64,000 nucleotides of DNA from Paraburkholderia kururiensis JCM 10599 = LMG 19447 (GTDB taxonomy: Bacteria > Pseudomonadota > Gammaproteobacteria > Burkholderiales > Burkholderiaceae): positions 1 through 64,000 of the forward strand of contig NZ_RJZE01000022.1 in NCBI RefSeq assembly GCF_003986935.1, given 5' to 3'. Under the pieces are notes generated by a model. The model worked only from the letters and a program-made list of their open reading frames with translations. It did not search any database and was not told the DNA's origin. The first letter of the stretch is position 1; each line of letters opens with the position of its first letter. Shown piece after piece: positions 45,925 through 55,781 of the stretch. The position numbers and the translations under genes are program-made.

Positions 45925-47190
45925 ATGGAAAACGGCCACCGTACCCCGCTCAAGCAACCACTCATGCAGCCCGGCAGGCAACCTGTCGGCTCGAATCAGG
46001 TCGGCATGCGGCAGTTCAACGAGCGCATCGTGCTGCAGGCCATCCGGCTGCGCGGTCCGCTCGCGAAGGCGGACGTGGGCCGGCTCACGCGGCTTTCCAT
46101 GCAGACGGTCTCGATGATCGTCGACCGGCTGATCGACGACGGCCTGCTTGCACGGCAGCCGCGCGTGCGCGGCCGTATCGGTCAGCCGTCGGTGCCTATC
46201 GCGCTTGCACCCGACGGCGCGTTCACCATCGGCATCAAGGTGGGGCGGCGCAGCCTCGACGTGCTCGCCATGGACTTCATGGGCAACGTGCGCACACGCG
46301 ACGTGCTGGAGTACGAATACCCGGATCCGCACATGCTGTTTCCGGCGCTCGAAGCCAAGCTCGCGCGCGTGAACGCGCAACTGGGCGCGCACGCGAAGAA
46401 GATTGTGGGCGTGGGCGTGGCGGCGCCGCTGTGGCTGGGCGGCTGGCGCGACTTTCTCGGCGCGCCGCCCGAGGCGCTCGCGGCATGGAACGATATCGAC
46501 ATTCGCACGCGCATCGAAACCATGACGGGCCTGCCCGTCGAGTTCGCAAAAGACACCACGGCCGCCTGCGCCGCCGAACTCGTGATGGGCCAGGGGCGCG
46601 GCATCAATCACTTCCTGTATCTGTTCGTCGGCACGTTTATCGGCGGCGGGCTCGTGATCGACGGGCGCCTGCACGGCGGTCCGCACGGCAACGCGGGCGC
46701 GGTGGGCTCGATTCCGCTGGCCGGCAGCGCAACGGGCCCACACGACGCAACGGCCGATCCTGCCCGGCAATTGCTGCACGCCGCCTCGGGCTTCGTACTG
46801 GAACGTCTGTTCGCTGCGGCAGGCGCGCCGCCCACGGCCGCGCACGACCACCGCGCGTTATCCGCGGAGTTGTGGCGCCTGACGGAACAATGGCTCGACA
46901 CCGCCTGCCCCGCCATCGCGGCGACGCTCACAAACGCGGCGGCGCTGCTCGATCTGGAAGCCGTGGTGATAGACGGCGAACTCGATCGGCAACTGCTGCG
47001 CGAGATCATCCGCCGCACGGAGCGCGTGCTGGACCGTTTCGAATGGGAAGGCATGGTGCGTCCGCAACTGCTGGAAGGCACCATCGGCGCAGACGCACGT
47101 GCGATGGGCGGCGCGATTCTGCCGCTCTACGCGCATTTCGCGCCCACGCACGAGCTGTTTCTCAAGCCCGCTACGCAGCCGGACTACTGA
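45925..47190 (+). CDS. ROK-family transcriptional repressor
   Basis: The 421-residue protein has an N-terminal winged HTH (RIVLQAIRLRGPLAKADVGRLTRLSMQTVSMIVDRLIDDGLL) and a sugar-kinase-like ROK domain. The effector motif includes LYLFVGTFIGGGLVIDGRLHGGPHGNAGAVGSIPL, although the Cys-rich zinc motif of typical ROK repressors is absent. It lies last in the frc cluster and probably represses it in the absence of the sugar. I favour the ATG at 45925. A TTG at 45856, behind AAGGCGA and overlapping frcA, would add 23 residues and couple translation. Confidence 0.86.
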   Translation: MENGHRTPLKQPLMQPGRQPVGSNQVGMRQFNERIVLQAIRLRGPLAKADVGRLTRLSMQTVSMIVDRLIDDGLLARQPRVRGRIGQPSVPIALAPDGAFTIGIKVGRRSLDVLAMDFMGNVRTRDVLEYEYPDPHMLFPALEAKLARVNAQLGAHAKKIVGVGVAAPLWLGGWRDFLGAPPEALAAWNDIDIRTRIETMTGLPVEFAKDTTAACAAELVMGQGRGINHFLYLFVGTFIGGGLVIDGRLHGGPHGNAGAVGSIPLAGSATGPHDATADPARQLLHAASGFVLERLFAAAGAPPTAAHDHRALSAELWRLTEQWLDTACPAIAATLTNAAALLDLEAVVIDGELDRQLLREIIRRTERVLDRFEWEGMVRPQLLEGTIGADARAMGGAILPLYAHFAPTHELFLKPATQPDY

Positions 47191-47291
47191 CGGCGGCGGC
47201 GCGAGGCGCGGCTCGGTGCCACGCACTCGCCCCTGGCTTCTTCGAGTCGAGCCCAGCTTTGACCCATGCGATACAACAGGCCCCAGGCTCG

Positions 47292-50200
47292 CTACCGCTC
47301 GACCACGTTAGACGGCGCCGCCACACGTTGCAGCGTTGCCGCACCGACTGACATGGGCCGAGGCTGAGTCTGTGCCGTTGCATTCGCCACCTGCGTACTC
47401 CCCGCCGCCTTCGCCGGCGCATCCACGAGCGGCTGCAACGCCGGCGCCAGCGACTTCAGCAACTGCACCGCCAGTGCGCTCGTGAACGAGTAGCGGCTGG
47501 CATACGGCTCGTGCACCCAGGCCGTGAGCGTGCCGTAGAAGCGGTCGCCCATCGCGAACACGAACGTTGCGGAACGGTTCACCTTGCGCGACTCGATGAG
47601 CCGTGCCCCGCGCGCATAGACGTTGAAGCGCTGGTCGCCCGTGCCGGTCTTGCCGTACACCGGGAGCGTGCGGCCGTCGGGGAACGTCATGCCCTCGGCC
47701 AGCCGGCGCGCCGTCCCGCCTTGCACCACGTCGCCCAGCAAGCCATGCACGACCGCCGAGATCTCCGGCGAGATCAACGGCTGCGGCGGCGTCGCCGTTC
47801 TGGCGAAACGCGTTTCGTAGGGCGTGCCCTGCGCGAATTCGAGCGATTCGATGCTGTGCGTCGGCAGCTTGTTGCCGCCGTTCGCAATGAGCCCGATGAG
47901 TTGCGCGAGCGCGGCGGGCCGGTCGCCCGATGCGCCAATCGCCGTGCCGTACGAAGGCGTGATCGACGCGAACGGATAGCCGAGCGCCTGCCACGATTTG
48001 CCGATCGCCTCGTAGGCGCGCTCTTCCACCATGCGGCGGATGCGCCGGTCCTGCGTGCCGTGATAGCGCGTCTTGAAGAGCCACGAGTACGTGTAGGCGC
48101 GCACCTGGGCGCTGGCATCCTGGGTCTGCGCAAGCGTTGCGTCCCGGTGCGTGCGCAGGTAGTTCACGGTCCACAGTTCGAGCGGATGCACGCGCGCGAT
48201 GTAGCCCCGGTCGTTCAGGTTGAAGCGGTCCACGCCGTACTTCGTGTAGAGATTCGCGAGGTCGTCGTCGGTGAGCCACTGGCCCGGCGTGCCCTTCAGG
48301 GCCGCCCGCATCTGCGCGTTGAACCAGACCTGCGGCTGGTCGGGCGCCACGCTGCGCAGCACGGTGGCCACCTTCGGCGGCGACTTGCGCACGTCGTGCA
48401 GCAGCGTGGCGAGCGCGTCGCTGGCGGACTTGCCGTGGTACTTCAGGTAGAAGCGCTTCAGGTACACGCGGCTTTCCTGATCGGCGAAGCGCGTGAGGTA
48501 CGAGCGGCGCACGGCAGGGTCGTCGAGCCATTGCGACGGCGGCCCCGAGGTCTGGATCATCTCGTAGTGGACGATGTCGCGCATGAGCCGCACGAACACC
48601 AGGTTCACCGAGTGCTGGAACGCCTTGTGGACCGTGAGGATGCGGCTGTTGTCGCTGGACTCGAAGTTGTTGAAGCTCTGCGCGCCGCCGCCCGTGTAGA
48701 AGGTTTCGCCGGGGTTCGCCGAGTATTTGCGCTCCACCGCGGCGTCCAGCATGGCGCGCAGCGAATGGTCCGGCGTGTGCTGGAGGTAGTCCACGGCCCA
48801 GCGTGTCAGTGCGTCGGACGGATCGGGCTTCACCTGCTTCAGTTGCGCGGGTGTCATCGCGCCGTAGCGCGCGTGCAAATCGCTCACGATCTGCAGGTAC
48901 GTCACAACCGTGCGCAACTTCGCCGTGGAACCGAGGTTCAGGCGCGCGCCCTGGTTGATGTCGAACGGCTGGTTCACGCTGTCGGTCTGCACGCGCACCA
49001 CGTTGGAGTCGCCGCGCTTTTCGAACAGCGTGAAGCTGTAGGCGATCTTGGAAGGATCGTCGCGCGGCGTCAGCATCTCGAAGCCCACGAGGCCCGCGGC
49101 GTTCGCGCCGTCGCGCGTGGCGGCCTGCGCGAGGCGATCGCTCACGGCGCGCTGAACGGCGTTGTCGAGCGTGGAGGTGGCGGTCAGGTCGAGCCGGTCG
49201 AGATCGTAGACGTTGCTCACGCCAAGCGTGGTCATCAGGTACGTGCGCACCGCGTTCACGGCCTTGCGCGCAACGAACGACTGCACGGTATGCGCGGGCC
49301 GCGCCGTGCTCAATTGCAGATGCGCCGCCAGTGCCGCGTCGCGTAGCGCGGGCGTAATCACGCTGCCGCTCGCGAGCAGACGCAGATAGCTGTCCGTGAG
49401 CCGTTCCAGATCCGCATTGCCGTGCAGGAGGAAGCGCGACGGCGAGCGCTGCGCGATCAGGAGCGACAGCACCTGACGAAACGCGAGGGCCTGCTCGTCG
49501 AGCGTCGCGCCCGATTGCGGTGCGCGCAGAATGCGGTTCACGTCGTCGAAGTCGCGGCCGTACCAGGCCGCAAGGCCATCGCCGATGCCGTTGATCTCCC
49601 CCACACCGGCCTTCGCCGCCAGCGGCACCGAGTTGAGGTAATGGACCACGATCTGCCGGCGCGCCGGCATGGTCTGCGGACCGTCCAGATAGGCGCGCAC
49701 CGAAGCGGACGCGATCTGCCGCAGCTTTTCGGGCGGCGTCGCGGTGCGGCCCTCGGGCGAGTGCCGGAACTTCTCGATCTGCGTGGCGAGCGTGCTGCCG
49801 CCGGGCGTCGGCTGGCGCCGGTTGAAAAAGCGCGCGCCCTGGTCGAAGAGGGCACGGCTGAAGCGCCCCCAGTCGATGGCGGGATTGCGGTTCGGCTGGT
49901 CCGCCGCGAGCAGGTAGCGGTCTTCGATGAAGAGCAGCGAGTTGGCGACGAGCGGCGGCACGTCGTCGAAGCGCTCGTAGACGCGCATCGGGTAGCGCGC
50001 CGAAAACAGCGACTCGCCGCTCGAATCGCGCAGCACGAGGCCGGCGTCGTCTTTCTCCTGATAGGGCAGGAAGAGCCCGCGGTCCGCGAGGTCGGCCATG
50101 CGTTCGGAATCGCGCGCCTGCGCCACGATGGCAAAACCGTGCGCCTTGAGCCGCGCTTCGAACGCGGGAATGCGCGCGTAGCCGAGGCGTTCGTCGTAGG

Positions 50201-50441
50201 GACCGTGGGAAGGAAAACGGATGCTGTCGCTCGGACCGGAGCCCACCGTGAAGCCCACGTCGCGGGTCAGCTCGGAAAGATAGTGCGCCTGCAGCCGCGA
50301 GGTCTCGATCTCGATCTGGATGATGCGACCGGCAATGACCGCGGCGACGAGAATCGCGGCGACAAGCCCCCACTTGATCCATCTCCAGATGGATACCGCG
50401 CTCGCGACGCGAACGGGAAATCGAACCAGCGGCCGATTCAT
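47292..50441 (-). CDS. very large class A penicillin-binding-protein-like transglycosylase/transpeptidase
   Basis: The 1049-residue protein has one N-terminal membrane anchor (residues 20-42), a GT51 glycosyltransferase domain with E173-D174 in LLFIEDRYLL, and GGSTLATQIEKF near residue 215, where family members usually have GGSTLTQQL-KN. The transpeptidase half has STAK (nucleophile Ser), SVN in QHSVNLVFVRL and KTGT in VYGKTGTGDQRF. It is much longer than typical PBP1 proteins. Several hundred residues lie between the SVN and KTGT motifs. It would polymerise and cross-link peptidoglycan in the periplasm. The ATG at 50441 follows GGGAGAA. Confidence 0.88.
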   Translation of the reverse strand: MNRPLVRFPVRVASAVSIWRWIKWGLVAAILVAAVIAGRIIQIEIETSRLQAHYLSELTRDVGFTVGSGPSDSIRFPSHGPYDERLGYARIPAFEARLKAHGFAIVAQARDSERMADLADRGLFLPYQEKDDAGLVLRDSSGESLFSARYPMRVYERFDDVPPLVANSLLFIEDRYLLAADQPNRNPAIDWGRFSRALFDQGARFFNRRQPTPGGSTLATQIEKFRHSPEGRTATPPEKLRQIASASVRAYLDGPQTMPARRQIVVHYLNSVPLAAKAGVGEINGIGDGLAAWYGRDFDDVNRILRAPQSGATLDEQALAFRQVLSLLIAQRSPSRFLLHGNADLERLTDSYLRLLASGSVITPALRDAALAAHLQLSTARPAHTVQSFVARKAVNAVRTYLMTTLGVSNVYDLDRLDLTATSTLDNAVQRAVSDRLAQAATRDGANAAGLVGFEMLTPRDDPSKIAYSFTLFEKRGDSNVVRVQTDSVNQPFDINQGARLNLGSTAKLRTVVTYLQIVSDLHARYGAMTPAQLKQVKPDPSDALTRWAVDYLQHTPDHSLRAMLDAAVERKYSANPGETFYTGGGAQSFNNFESSDNSRILTVHKAFQHSVNLVFVRLMRDIVHYEMIQTSGPPSQWLDDPAVRRSYLTRFADQESRVYLKRFYLKYHGKSASDALATLLHDVRKSPPKVATVLRSVAPDQPQVWFNAQMRAALKGTPGQWLTDDDLANLYTKYGVDRFNLNDRGYIARVHPLELWTVNYLRTHRDATLAQTQDASAQVRAYTYSWLFKTRYHGTQDRRIRRMVEERAYEAIGKSWQALGYPFASITPSYGTAIGASGDRPAALAQLIGLIANGGNKLPTHSIESLEFAQGTPYETRFARTATPPQPLISPEISAVVHGLLGDVVQGGTARRLAEGMTFPDGRTLPVYGKTGTGDQRFNVYARGARLIESRKVNRSATFVFAMGDRFYGTLTAWVHEPYASRYSFTSALAVQLLKSLAPALQPLVDAPAKAAGSTQVANATAQTQPRPMSVGAATLQRVAAPSNVVER

Positions 50442-50792
50442 GGCGGCTTCTCCCTGGCGTTGGCCAGATCGCTGCACTGCACTTCCAGACTGCACATTTC
50501 AAACCCAACTTTTTAACAGTCTAGCTCGCTCTTTCAGACTTCGGGAAATACGGACAAACACCGCTTCACAGCAGTCGCGCCACCACAACACACTCGTGCG
50601 CGGCACCGGATTTCATATCCGTTCCTATGCGCAATGTGCGGCGCTGCACGATACTGCCGGTTGATTGCCGACTGTCACGCATGAAGTGCGAGCCTGGTGC
50701 ATTCATGCATGATCGAGCAATCGCAATACCTGCACCGGCTGGTACCCGCCGGCACCCTCTCCCCCCCGCCCCTACGCCTTCCTGTCTTCGCC
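50442..50792. other. intergenic region between the PBP-like and amine oxidase genes
   Basis: The 351-bp gap holds the 5' ends of both divergent genes. AT-richer DNA near 50500-50560 is a plausible promoter area for the minus-strand PBP-like gene. I see no strong palindrome and no gene. Open frames across it continue into the amine oxidase from weak upstream starts. Confidence 0.5.
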
Positions 50793-52061
50793 ATGCAAAG
50801 CTATTACGAAGCCACTGTCACCCGCCCCGTGCGGCCTGCGCTCGCCGGACGGCACAGCGCGGCGGTCTGCATCGTCGGCGGCGGGCTGGCGGGACTCTCC
50901 ACCGCGCTTGGGCTCGTTGAGCGCGGCGTGCGCGACGTCGTCGTGCTGGAGGCAAAACAGGTGGGCTTCGGCGCCTCCGGACGCAACGGCGGGTTCGTGT
51001 TCGGCGGCTACAGCCTGGATTGCGCGGAGTTGCTGCGCATTCTCGGCGCGCCCCGCGCGCGCGAGCTTTACGCGCTCACGACGTCGGCCGTGGACCTGAT
51101 GCGCAAGCGCATCCGCCGTTATGCAATCGACTGCGACGCAACCGACGCCGGCGTGATCCTCGCGAACTGGTTCGACGACCCGGCGCGGCTCGATGTGCAA
51201 CGTCGGTTGATGAAGACGTCGTTCGGCGTGGACTGGGAGCCGCTCAGCGCAGCCGAACTCGCCGCGCGTCTCAAGACCACGCGTTATCGCGGCGGTCTCT
51301 TCGAACGCAATGCGTTCCACTTTCATCCGCTGAAATACGTGCTCGGCGTGGCGCAAGCCGCTGCCGCGGGCGGTGCGCAGCTCTACGAGCAGTCACCGGT
51401 GCGCGCCTTGCGCCGCGAAGGCAGCGGTTATGTGGTGCAGACCACGGAAGGCGAAATCGAGGCACGGCACGTGGTGATGGCGGGCGGCGGCTACGCGCGG
51501 CGCGTCTACCGGCGCGTTGAGCGCGCGGTGCTGCCTATCGCGACCTACGTGATGGCGACCGAACCGCTCGGCGCGCGGCTTGCCGACGCCATCGCCTGCG
51601 AGAGCGCCGTCTACGACACGCGCTTCGCGTTCGACTACTACCGGCCGCTGCGCGACACGCGCATCCTGTGGGGCGGCCGCATTTCGGTGCGGGAGCGCGA
51701 GCCCGGGGCGATCGCGCGGCTGCTCAGGCGCGACCTGCTCAAGGTCTATCCGCAACTGCACGACGTGCGTATCGATTACGCCTGGGGCGGGCTCATGAGC
51801 TACGCGCGTCACAAGATGCCGCAAATCGGGCAGAGCGACGACGGCGTCTGGTACGCGGTCGGCTTCGGCGGACACGGCATGGCGCCCACGACGGTATCGG
51901 GCGAACTGCTGGCCGCGGCCATCACGGGCGAACGTGCCGTACCCGAAGCGTTCGCCGCGTTCGGGCTCACGCGGGCGTACGGGCTCGTCGGGCTCGCCGC
52001 CGCGCAGCTCACCTACACGGCGATGCAGGCACGCGACGCGTTCGCGGACCGCGGGCGTTGA
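50793..52061 (+). CDS. FAD-dependent amine oxidoreductase (gamma-glutamylputrescine oxidase-like)
   Basis: The 422-residue protein has an N-terminal Rossmann FAD site (CIVGGGLAGLSTALGLVERGVRDVVVLEAK) followed by GFGASGRNGGFVFGGYS, the hallmark of the DAO/PuuB-type family. The C-terminal FAD-closing segment is GFGGHGMAPTTVSGELLAAAI. PuuB-like enzymes oxidise amine side chains of polyamine conjugates or amino acids. No partner gene fixes the substrate. ATG 50793 is chosen from homology of the N-terminus; it has no ribosome site. Confidence 0.87.
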   Translation: MQSYYEATVTRPVRPALAGRHSAAVCIVGGGLAGLSTALGLVERGVRDVVVLEAKQVGFGASGRNGGFVFGGYSLDCAELLRILGAPRARELYALTTSAVDLMRKRIRRYAIDCDATDAGVILANWFDDPARLDVQRRLMKTSFGVDWEPLSAAELAARLKTTRYRGGLFERNAFHFHPLKYVLGVAQAAAAGGAQLYEQSPVRALRREGSGYVVQTTEGEIEARHVVMAGGGYARRVYRRVERAVLPIATYVMATEPLGARLADAIACESAVYDTRFAFDYYRPLRDTRILWGGRISVREREPGAIARLLRRDLLKVYPQLHDVRIDYAWGGLMSYARHKMPQIGQSDDGVWYAVGFGGHGMAPTTVSGELLAAAITGERAVPEAFAAFGLTRAYGLVGLAAAQLTYTAMQARDAFADRGR

Positions 52062-52249
52062 GGGATCGGTTCGACGTTTTTTTGGTCGCCTGCGGTGCCG
52101 TGCGCGCCGCCTGGGGTTTATCGCCAAAACCATCGGCTCAACCCATAGGCAAGGCATCCGCAAGCCGTCAGCAAGGCGCGAAACACCGGTCCATCACCGC
52201 GCAAATCCTTGCCGGACGGCCTTTTTCGCCATGCTAGAATGCCCCGTCA

Positions 52250-52948
52250 ATGCCCGTGAAACGCACAATGAAAAAGGCAAGCAGGGTCGCCGCCCCCGAA
52301 ACCGACGGCATGCCGTCCGAAGCCCGCCGCAAGTACGATCCTGAACAGACGAAGCGCAACATCCTCGAGGTGGCCACCCAGGAGTTCTCGTCCATGGGCC
52401 TCTCCGGCGCGCGCGTCGATGCCATCGCGGAGCGCACGAACACCACCAAGCGCATGCTCTACTACTACTTCGGCAGCAAGGAAGGGTTGTACGAGGCCGT
52501 GCTGGAAAAGGTGTACGGCGACATCCGCACGCTCGAACAGGACCTGCCCATCAGTGAGCTGGACCCCACCGAAGGGCTGCGCAAGCTCGTGGAATTCACC
52601 TTCGACTATCACGACCGGCACCGCGACTTCGTGCGGCTCGTTTCCATCGAAAACATTCACGGCGCGAAATACATCGAGCAGCTGAAGTCGTTCAAGAGCC
52701 GCAACGCGAGCGTGATCCGCACGATCGAAGACCTGCTCGCGCGCGGCGTGGCGGCGGGCCAGTTCCGCCCCGACATCGACGCCATCGACCTGCACCTGCT
52801 CATCAGCTCGTTCTGCTTTCACCGCGTGTCGAACCGCTATACGTTCGGCAGCGCGTTCGGGCGCGACCCGTCGCATCCGCGGCTGCGGGCGCGGCATCGC
52901 GAGATGATCGCCGACGCCGTACTGCGGTTCGTGCGCAAGGAAGCCTGA
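52250..52948 (+). CDS. TetR-family regulator
   Basis: The 232-residue protein has a TetR HTH (TKRNILEVATQEFSSMGLSGARVDAIAERTNTTKRMLYYYFGSKEGLY) and a TetR C-terminal domain with the helix VSNRYTFGSAFGRDPSHPRLRARHREMIADAVLRFV. It is convergent with the MFS gene of the quinate cluster, so it may control that cluster, although the nearest divergent promoter (55782-56089) is 3 kb away. ATG 52250 is the start; ATG 52268 is possible. Confidence 0.9.
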   Translation: MPVKRTMKKASRVAAPETDGMPSEARRKYDPEQTKRNILEVATQEFSSMGLSGARVDAIAERTNTTKRMLYYYFGSKEGLYEAVLEKVYGDIRTLEQDLPISELDPTEGLRKLVEFTFDYHDRHRDFVRLVSIENIHGAKYIEQLKSFKSRNASVIRTIEDLLARGVAAGQFRPDIDAIDLHLLISSFCFHRVSNRYTFGSAFGRDPSHPRLRARHREMIADAVLRFVRKEA

Positions 52949-52961
52949 CCGCAAACAAACA

Positions 52962-52979
52962 GGGGCCCGTTCGGGCCCC
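52962..52979. terminator. hairpin between convergent TetR and MFS genes
   Basis: GGGGCCCG pairs perfectly with CGGGCCCC around a TT loop (52962-52979). A short CTTT follows. It lies in the convergent gap and may end transcription from both sides, though its T-run is weak. Confidence 0.65.
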
Positions 52980-53005
52980 GGCTCTTTACCACGCAGCCGT
53001 CGAGT

Positions 53006-54382
53006 TCAGTCGAGCACGATGCGCTTGATGTCCCCCACCACGAAGATATAAGACAGCGCGCCGACCAACGCGATCACGCCGATGAACGCGAGCGCGCCGA
53101 CGAACGACCCCGTGGCCGACACGATGAAGCCCACCACGAGCGGCGTGACGATGCCGGCAAGATTCGCGGCGAAGTTGAAGATGCCGCCCGTCACGCCGAG
53201 CAGGCCGTCCGGCGCGATGTCGGAGACGAGCGTCCAGCCGAGCGCCGCCATACCCTGCGCGAAGAACGCCACCGAGAGAATCACGATCACCGTCACGTTG
53301 CTTTCGACGTAGTTCGCCAGCACGATCGTCGAGGCGAGCAGCAGCCCGGCGATGATCGGCAGCTTGCGCGCCACGTTCGCCGACTTGCCCCGGCGCAGCA
53401 GCCAGTCGGACAACGTGCCGCCGAACATCACGCCCACCGACGCCGCAATGAACGGCATGATCGCGAAGAAGCCGATCTTGAGCCAGCCCATGTGGCGTTC
53501 GGTGGCGAGGTAAGTCGGGAACCATGTGAGGAAGAACACGAGCGTCGAGTTGCCTGCGAACTGGCCGAGGCAGATGCCCGTGAGTTGCCGGTGCTTGAGC
53601 AGGCGCCCGATGGTGCGCCACTCGAAGCCGCCTTTCTTGCCTTCGCTCGCAGCCCGCGCATTTTGTGCCGCGGTATCGGCCGGCTTGCGATGCGTGAGAC
53701 CGCCGCCCGCTTCGATGTAATCGAGTTCCGCCTGATTGGCCGCCGGATGCTCGCGCGGCTCGCGATAGAACAGCCACCAGATGCCGCCGAACACGATGCC
53801 CACGCCGCCCACCACGTAGAACAGCGAGCGCCAGCCGAAGGCGCCCATCAGCGCGAACAGGAACGGGCTGAAGAACGCGAGGCCGATGTACTCGCCCACC
53901 GTGTACGTGCCTGTCGCCATGGCGCGCTCGCGCTGCGGAAACCAGGTCGCCACGACGCGGCTGTTGGTCGGAAAGCACGGTGCCTCCGTCACGCCCAGCC
54001 CGAGACGGCACGCGAACAGCGCGCCCACGCCGCTCACGAAACCCTGCAACAGCGTGAACACCGACCACAGCGTCATCGAAAGGTAATACGTGACGCGGCT
54101 GCCGAAGCGGTCCAGAAACAGGCCGCCCGGAATCTGCGCCGCGACGTAGCTCCACGAGAACGCCGAGAAGATCAGCCCCATCAACGCGGCGCCAATGCCC
54201 AGTTCCTTCGTGAGCTGCGGCGCGGCGATGCCGAGCACTGTGCGGTCGAGGTAATTGATCATCGTGCCGACGGCGAGCAGCGCCAGAATGCGATAGCGCG
54301 CCTTCGAACGCCGCGCGGTGGCGGCGGACGTGCGGGCGGCGGGCATCAGAGGCTCGTCGCCAGTTTGGGTTGATCCGGACAT
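53006..54382 (-). CDS. MFS transporter (ACS family), quinate/shikimate-type
   Basis: The 458-residue, 12-helix protein has INYLDRTVLGIAAPQL in helix 1, RLGLGVTEAPCFPTNSRVVATWFPQRERAMATGTYTVGEYIGLAF and the cytoplasmic loop DYIEAGGGLTHRK. These are typical of ACS carriers for sugar acids and hydroaromatic acids. It is the last gene of a minus-strand unit after aroQ and the shikimate/quinate dehydrogenase gene (92 bp downstream of the latter), which points to quinate or shikimate uptake. The ATG at 54382 follows TGGAGA. Confidence 0.9.
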   Translation of the reverse strand: MSGSTQTGDEPLMPAARTSAATARRSKARYRILALLAVGTMINYLDRTVLGIAAPQLTKELGIGAALMGLIFSAFSWSYVAAQIPGGLFLDRFGSRVTYYLSMTLWSVFTLLQGFVSGVGALFACRLGLGVTEAPCFPTNSRVVATWFPQRERAMATGTYTVGEYIGLAFFSPFLFALMGAFGWRSLFYVVGGVGIVFGGIWWLFYREPREHPAANQAELDYIEAGGGLTHRKPADTAAQNARAASEGKKGGFEWRTIGRLLKHRQLTGICLGQFAGNSTLVFFLTWFPTYLATERHMGWLKIGFFAIMPFIAASVGVMFGGTLSDWLLRRGKSANVARKLPIIAGLLLASTIVLANYVESNVTVIVILSVAFFAQGMAALGWTLVSDIAPDGLLGVTGGIFNFAANLAGIVTPLVVGFIVSATGSFVGALAFIGVIALVGALSYIFVVGDIKRIVLD

Positions 54383-54474
54383 GGTTGTCTCCAGGTGTAT
54401 TCGAACGATGTTGTTGTAGTGAGCGCGGGTACGTACCGACGAGCGCCGATGAGCGTGAAAAGTGGCGGTAGCCC

Positions 54475-55329
54475 TCAGCGGTTCAGCAGCGACTGGAAGT
54501 GCCGGTACATACGTTCGGCGTCGGGCTCGCGGCCTGTAAAGAGGCCGAACGCATCGACCGCCTGATACACCGCCATGCCGCCGCCCGACAGCGTGCGGCA
54601 GCCGGCCGCCTCGGCCGCCTCGATGAGCGCCGTGCGAATCGGGAAGTAGACGATGTCGGCCACCCACAGGCCGCTATGCAGCAGATGCGCGGGCAGCGGC
54701 AGGCCGGGCAGCTTCGCCATGCCGGTAGGCGTCGCGTGGATCAGGCCGTTTGCCTGCGCGAGCGCATCGCCCAGCACGCCGCCCGACGCGACCGTGGCCT
54801 GCGGAAAGCGCGCCTGCAAGTCGGCGGCGAGCGCGCTGGCGCGTTCGTTGTCGACGTCGAATACGGTGAGCGCGCGCGCGCCCATCATCAGCGCGGCGTG
54901 CGCCACCGCCGCGCCGGCCCCGCCCGCACCAAGCTGCACGACGCGTTCGAGCGACACATCCGGCAAACCGCGCCGGAACGCGCGCGCGAAGCCGGACCAG
55001 TCGGTGTTGTGACCAATGCGCTTGCCGTCCTTCAGCAGCACGGTGTTTACGGCGCCGAGCGCGCGCGCGTCGTCGGAAAGTTCGTGCAGCAGCGGAATGA
55101 TGGCCTGCTTGCACGGGAACGTGACGTTCAGGCCGTTGTAGCCGAGGCGCTCGGCGCTCGCGAGCAGTTCGGGCAGCGCCGACGCGTCGAGCTTGAGCAC
55201 GTCGAGGTCGATGCGGCGATACACGTAGTTGAGACCAAGCTGGCGCCCTTCCTCCTCGTGCATGGCCGGACTCAGCGACCCACCGATGCCCGCGCCAATC
55301 AGGCCAATCAGAAACGACGACGTACTCAT
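54475..55329 (-). CDS. shikimate/quinate 5-dehydrogenase family protein
   Basis: The 284-residue protein has the AroE fold: LIGAGIGGSLSPAMHEEEGRQLGLNYVYR for shikimate binding, NVTFPCKQAIIPLL with the catalytic Lys, GHNTDWSGFARAF with the catalytic Asp, the dinucleotide site QLGAGGAGAAVAHAAL, and DVDNERA. The Asp at the end of the second strand favours NAD over NADP, as in catabolic quinate/shikimate dehydrogenases. Its ATG overlaps the aroQ stop as ATGA, so the two are coupled. Confidence 0.9.
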   Translation of the reverse strand: MSTSSFLIGLIGAGIGGSLSPAMHEEEGRQLGLNYVYRRIDLDVLKLDASALPELLASAERLGYNGLNVTFPCKQAIIPLLHELSDDARALGAVNTVLLKDGKRIGHNTDWSGFARAFRRGLPDVSLERVVQLGAGGAGAAVAHAALMMGARALTVFDVDNERASALAADLQARFPQATVASGGVLGDALAQANGLIHATPTGMAKLPGLPLPAHLLHSGLWVADIVYFPIRTALIEAAEAAGCRTLSGGGMAVYQAVDAFGLFTGREPDAERMYRHFQSLLNR

Positions 55330-55781
55330 TGCTTGCCCTTGCTCTTCAAAATGGTTGCCATGCGCTCCAGCGCGAAAACGTAGCCGTCGGTGCCGCATCC
55401 GCAGATTACGGCTTCGGCGACGGCCGAGACGAACGAGTGATGCCGGAACGCCTCACGGCGATGCACGTTCGAGATGTGCACTTCGATCACGGGCTTCGCG
55501 ACCGCCGAGAGCGCATCCGCAATGGCCACCGACGTGTGCGTGTACGCGGCCGGATTGATCACCACACCCTGCACCGCGGCGCGCGTTTCGTGCAGCCAGT
55601 CAATCAATTGATGTTCGGCGTTCGACTGACGAAAGTCCACGCCAAGACCCAGACGTTCGCCCGCTTCGCGGCAGCGGCGCGCGACGTCCTCAAGCGTTTC
55701 CGCTCCATAGATATGCGGCTCGCGCGTGCCGAGCAGATTCAGGTTCGGCCCGTTGAGGACCAGTACCGACGCAAAACTCAT
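55326..55781 (-). CDS. aroQ: type II 3-dehydroquinate dehydratase
   Basis: The 151-residue protein is a standard type II dehydroquinase. It has VLVLNGPNLNLLGTREPHIYG, with the catalytic Arg and Tyr, then NPAAYTHTSVAIADAL and VEVHISN-like IEVHISNVHRREAFRHHS with the active-site His. It converts 3-dehydroquinate to 3-dehydroshikimate. In this cluster it is probably a catabolic copy: the next steps are quinate dehydrogenation and dehydroshikimate dehydration. The ATG at 55781 follows GAGAGG. Confidence 0.95.
   Translation of the reverse strand: MSFASVLVLNGPNLNLLGTREPHIYGAETLEDVARRCREAGERLGLGVDFRQSNAEHQLIDWLHETRAAVQGVVINPAAYTHTSVAIADALSAVAKPVIEVHISNVHRREAFRHHSFVSAVAEAVICGCGTDGYVFALERMATILKSKGKQ

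Noticed and set aside
47308..50508. 1066-codon minus-strand frame overlapping the PBP-like gene in another frame
   Set aside because: Its translation is Arg/Ala/Gly-rich with no membrane anchor or catalytic motifs. The overlapping frame holds the GT51 and transpeptidase motifs.
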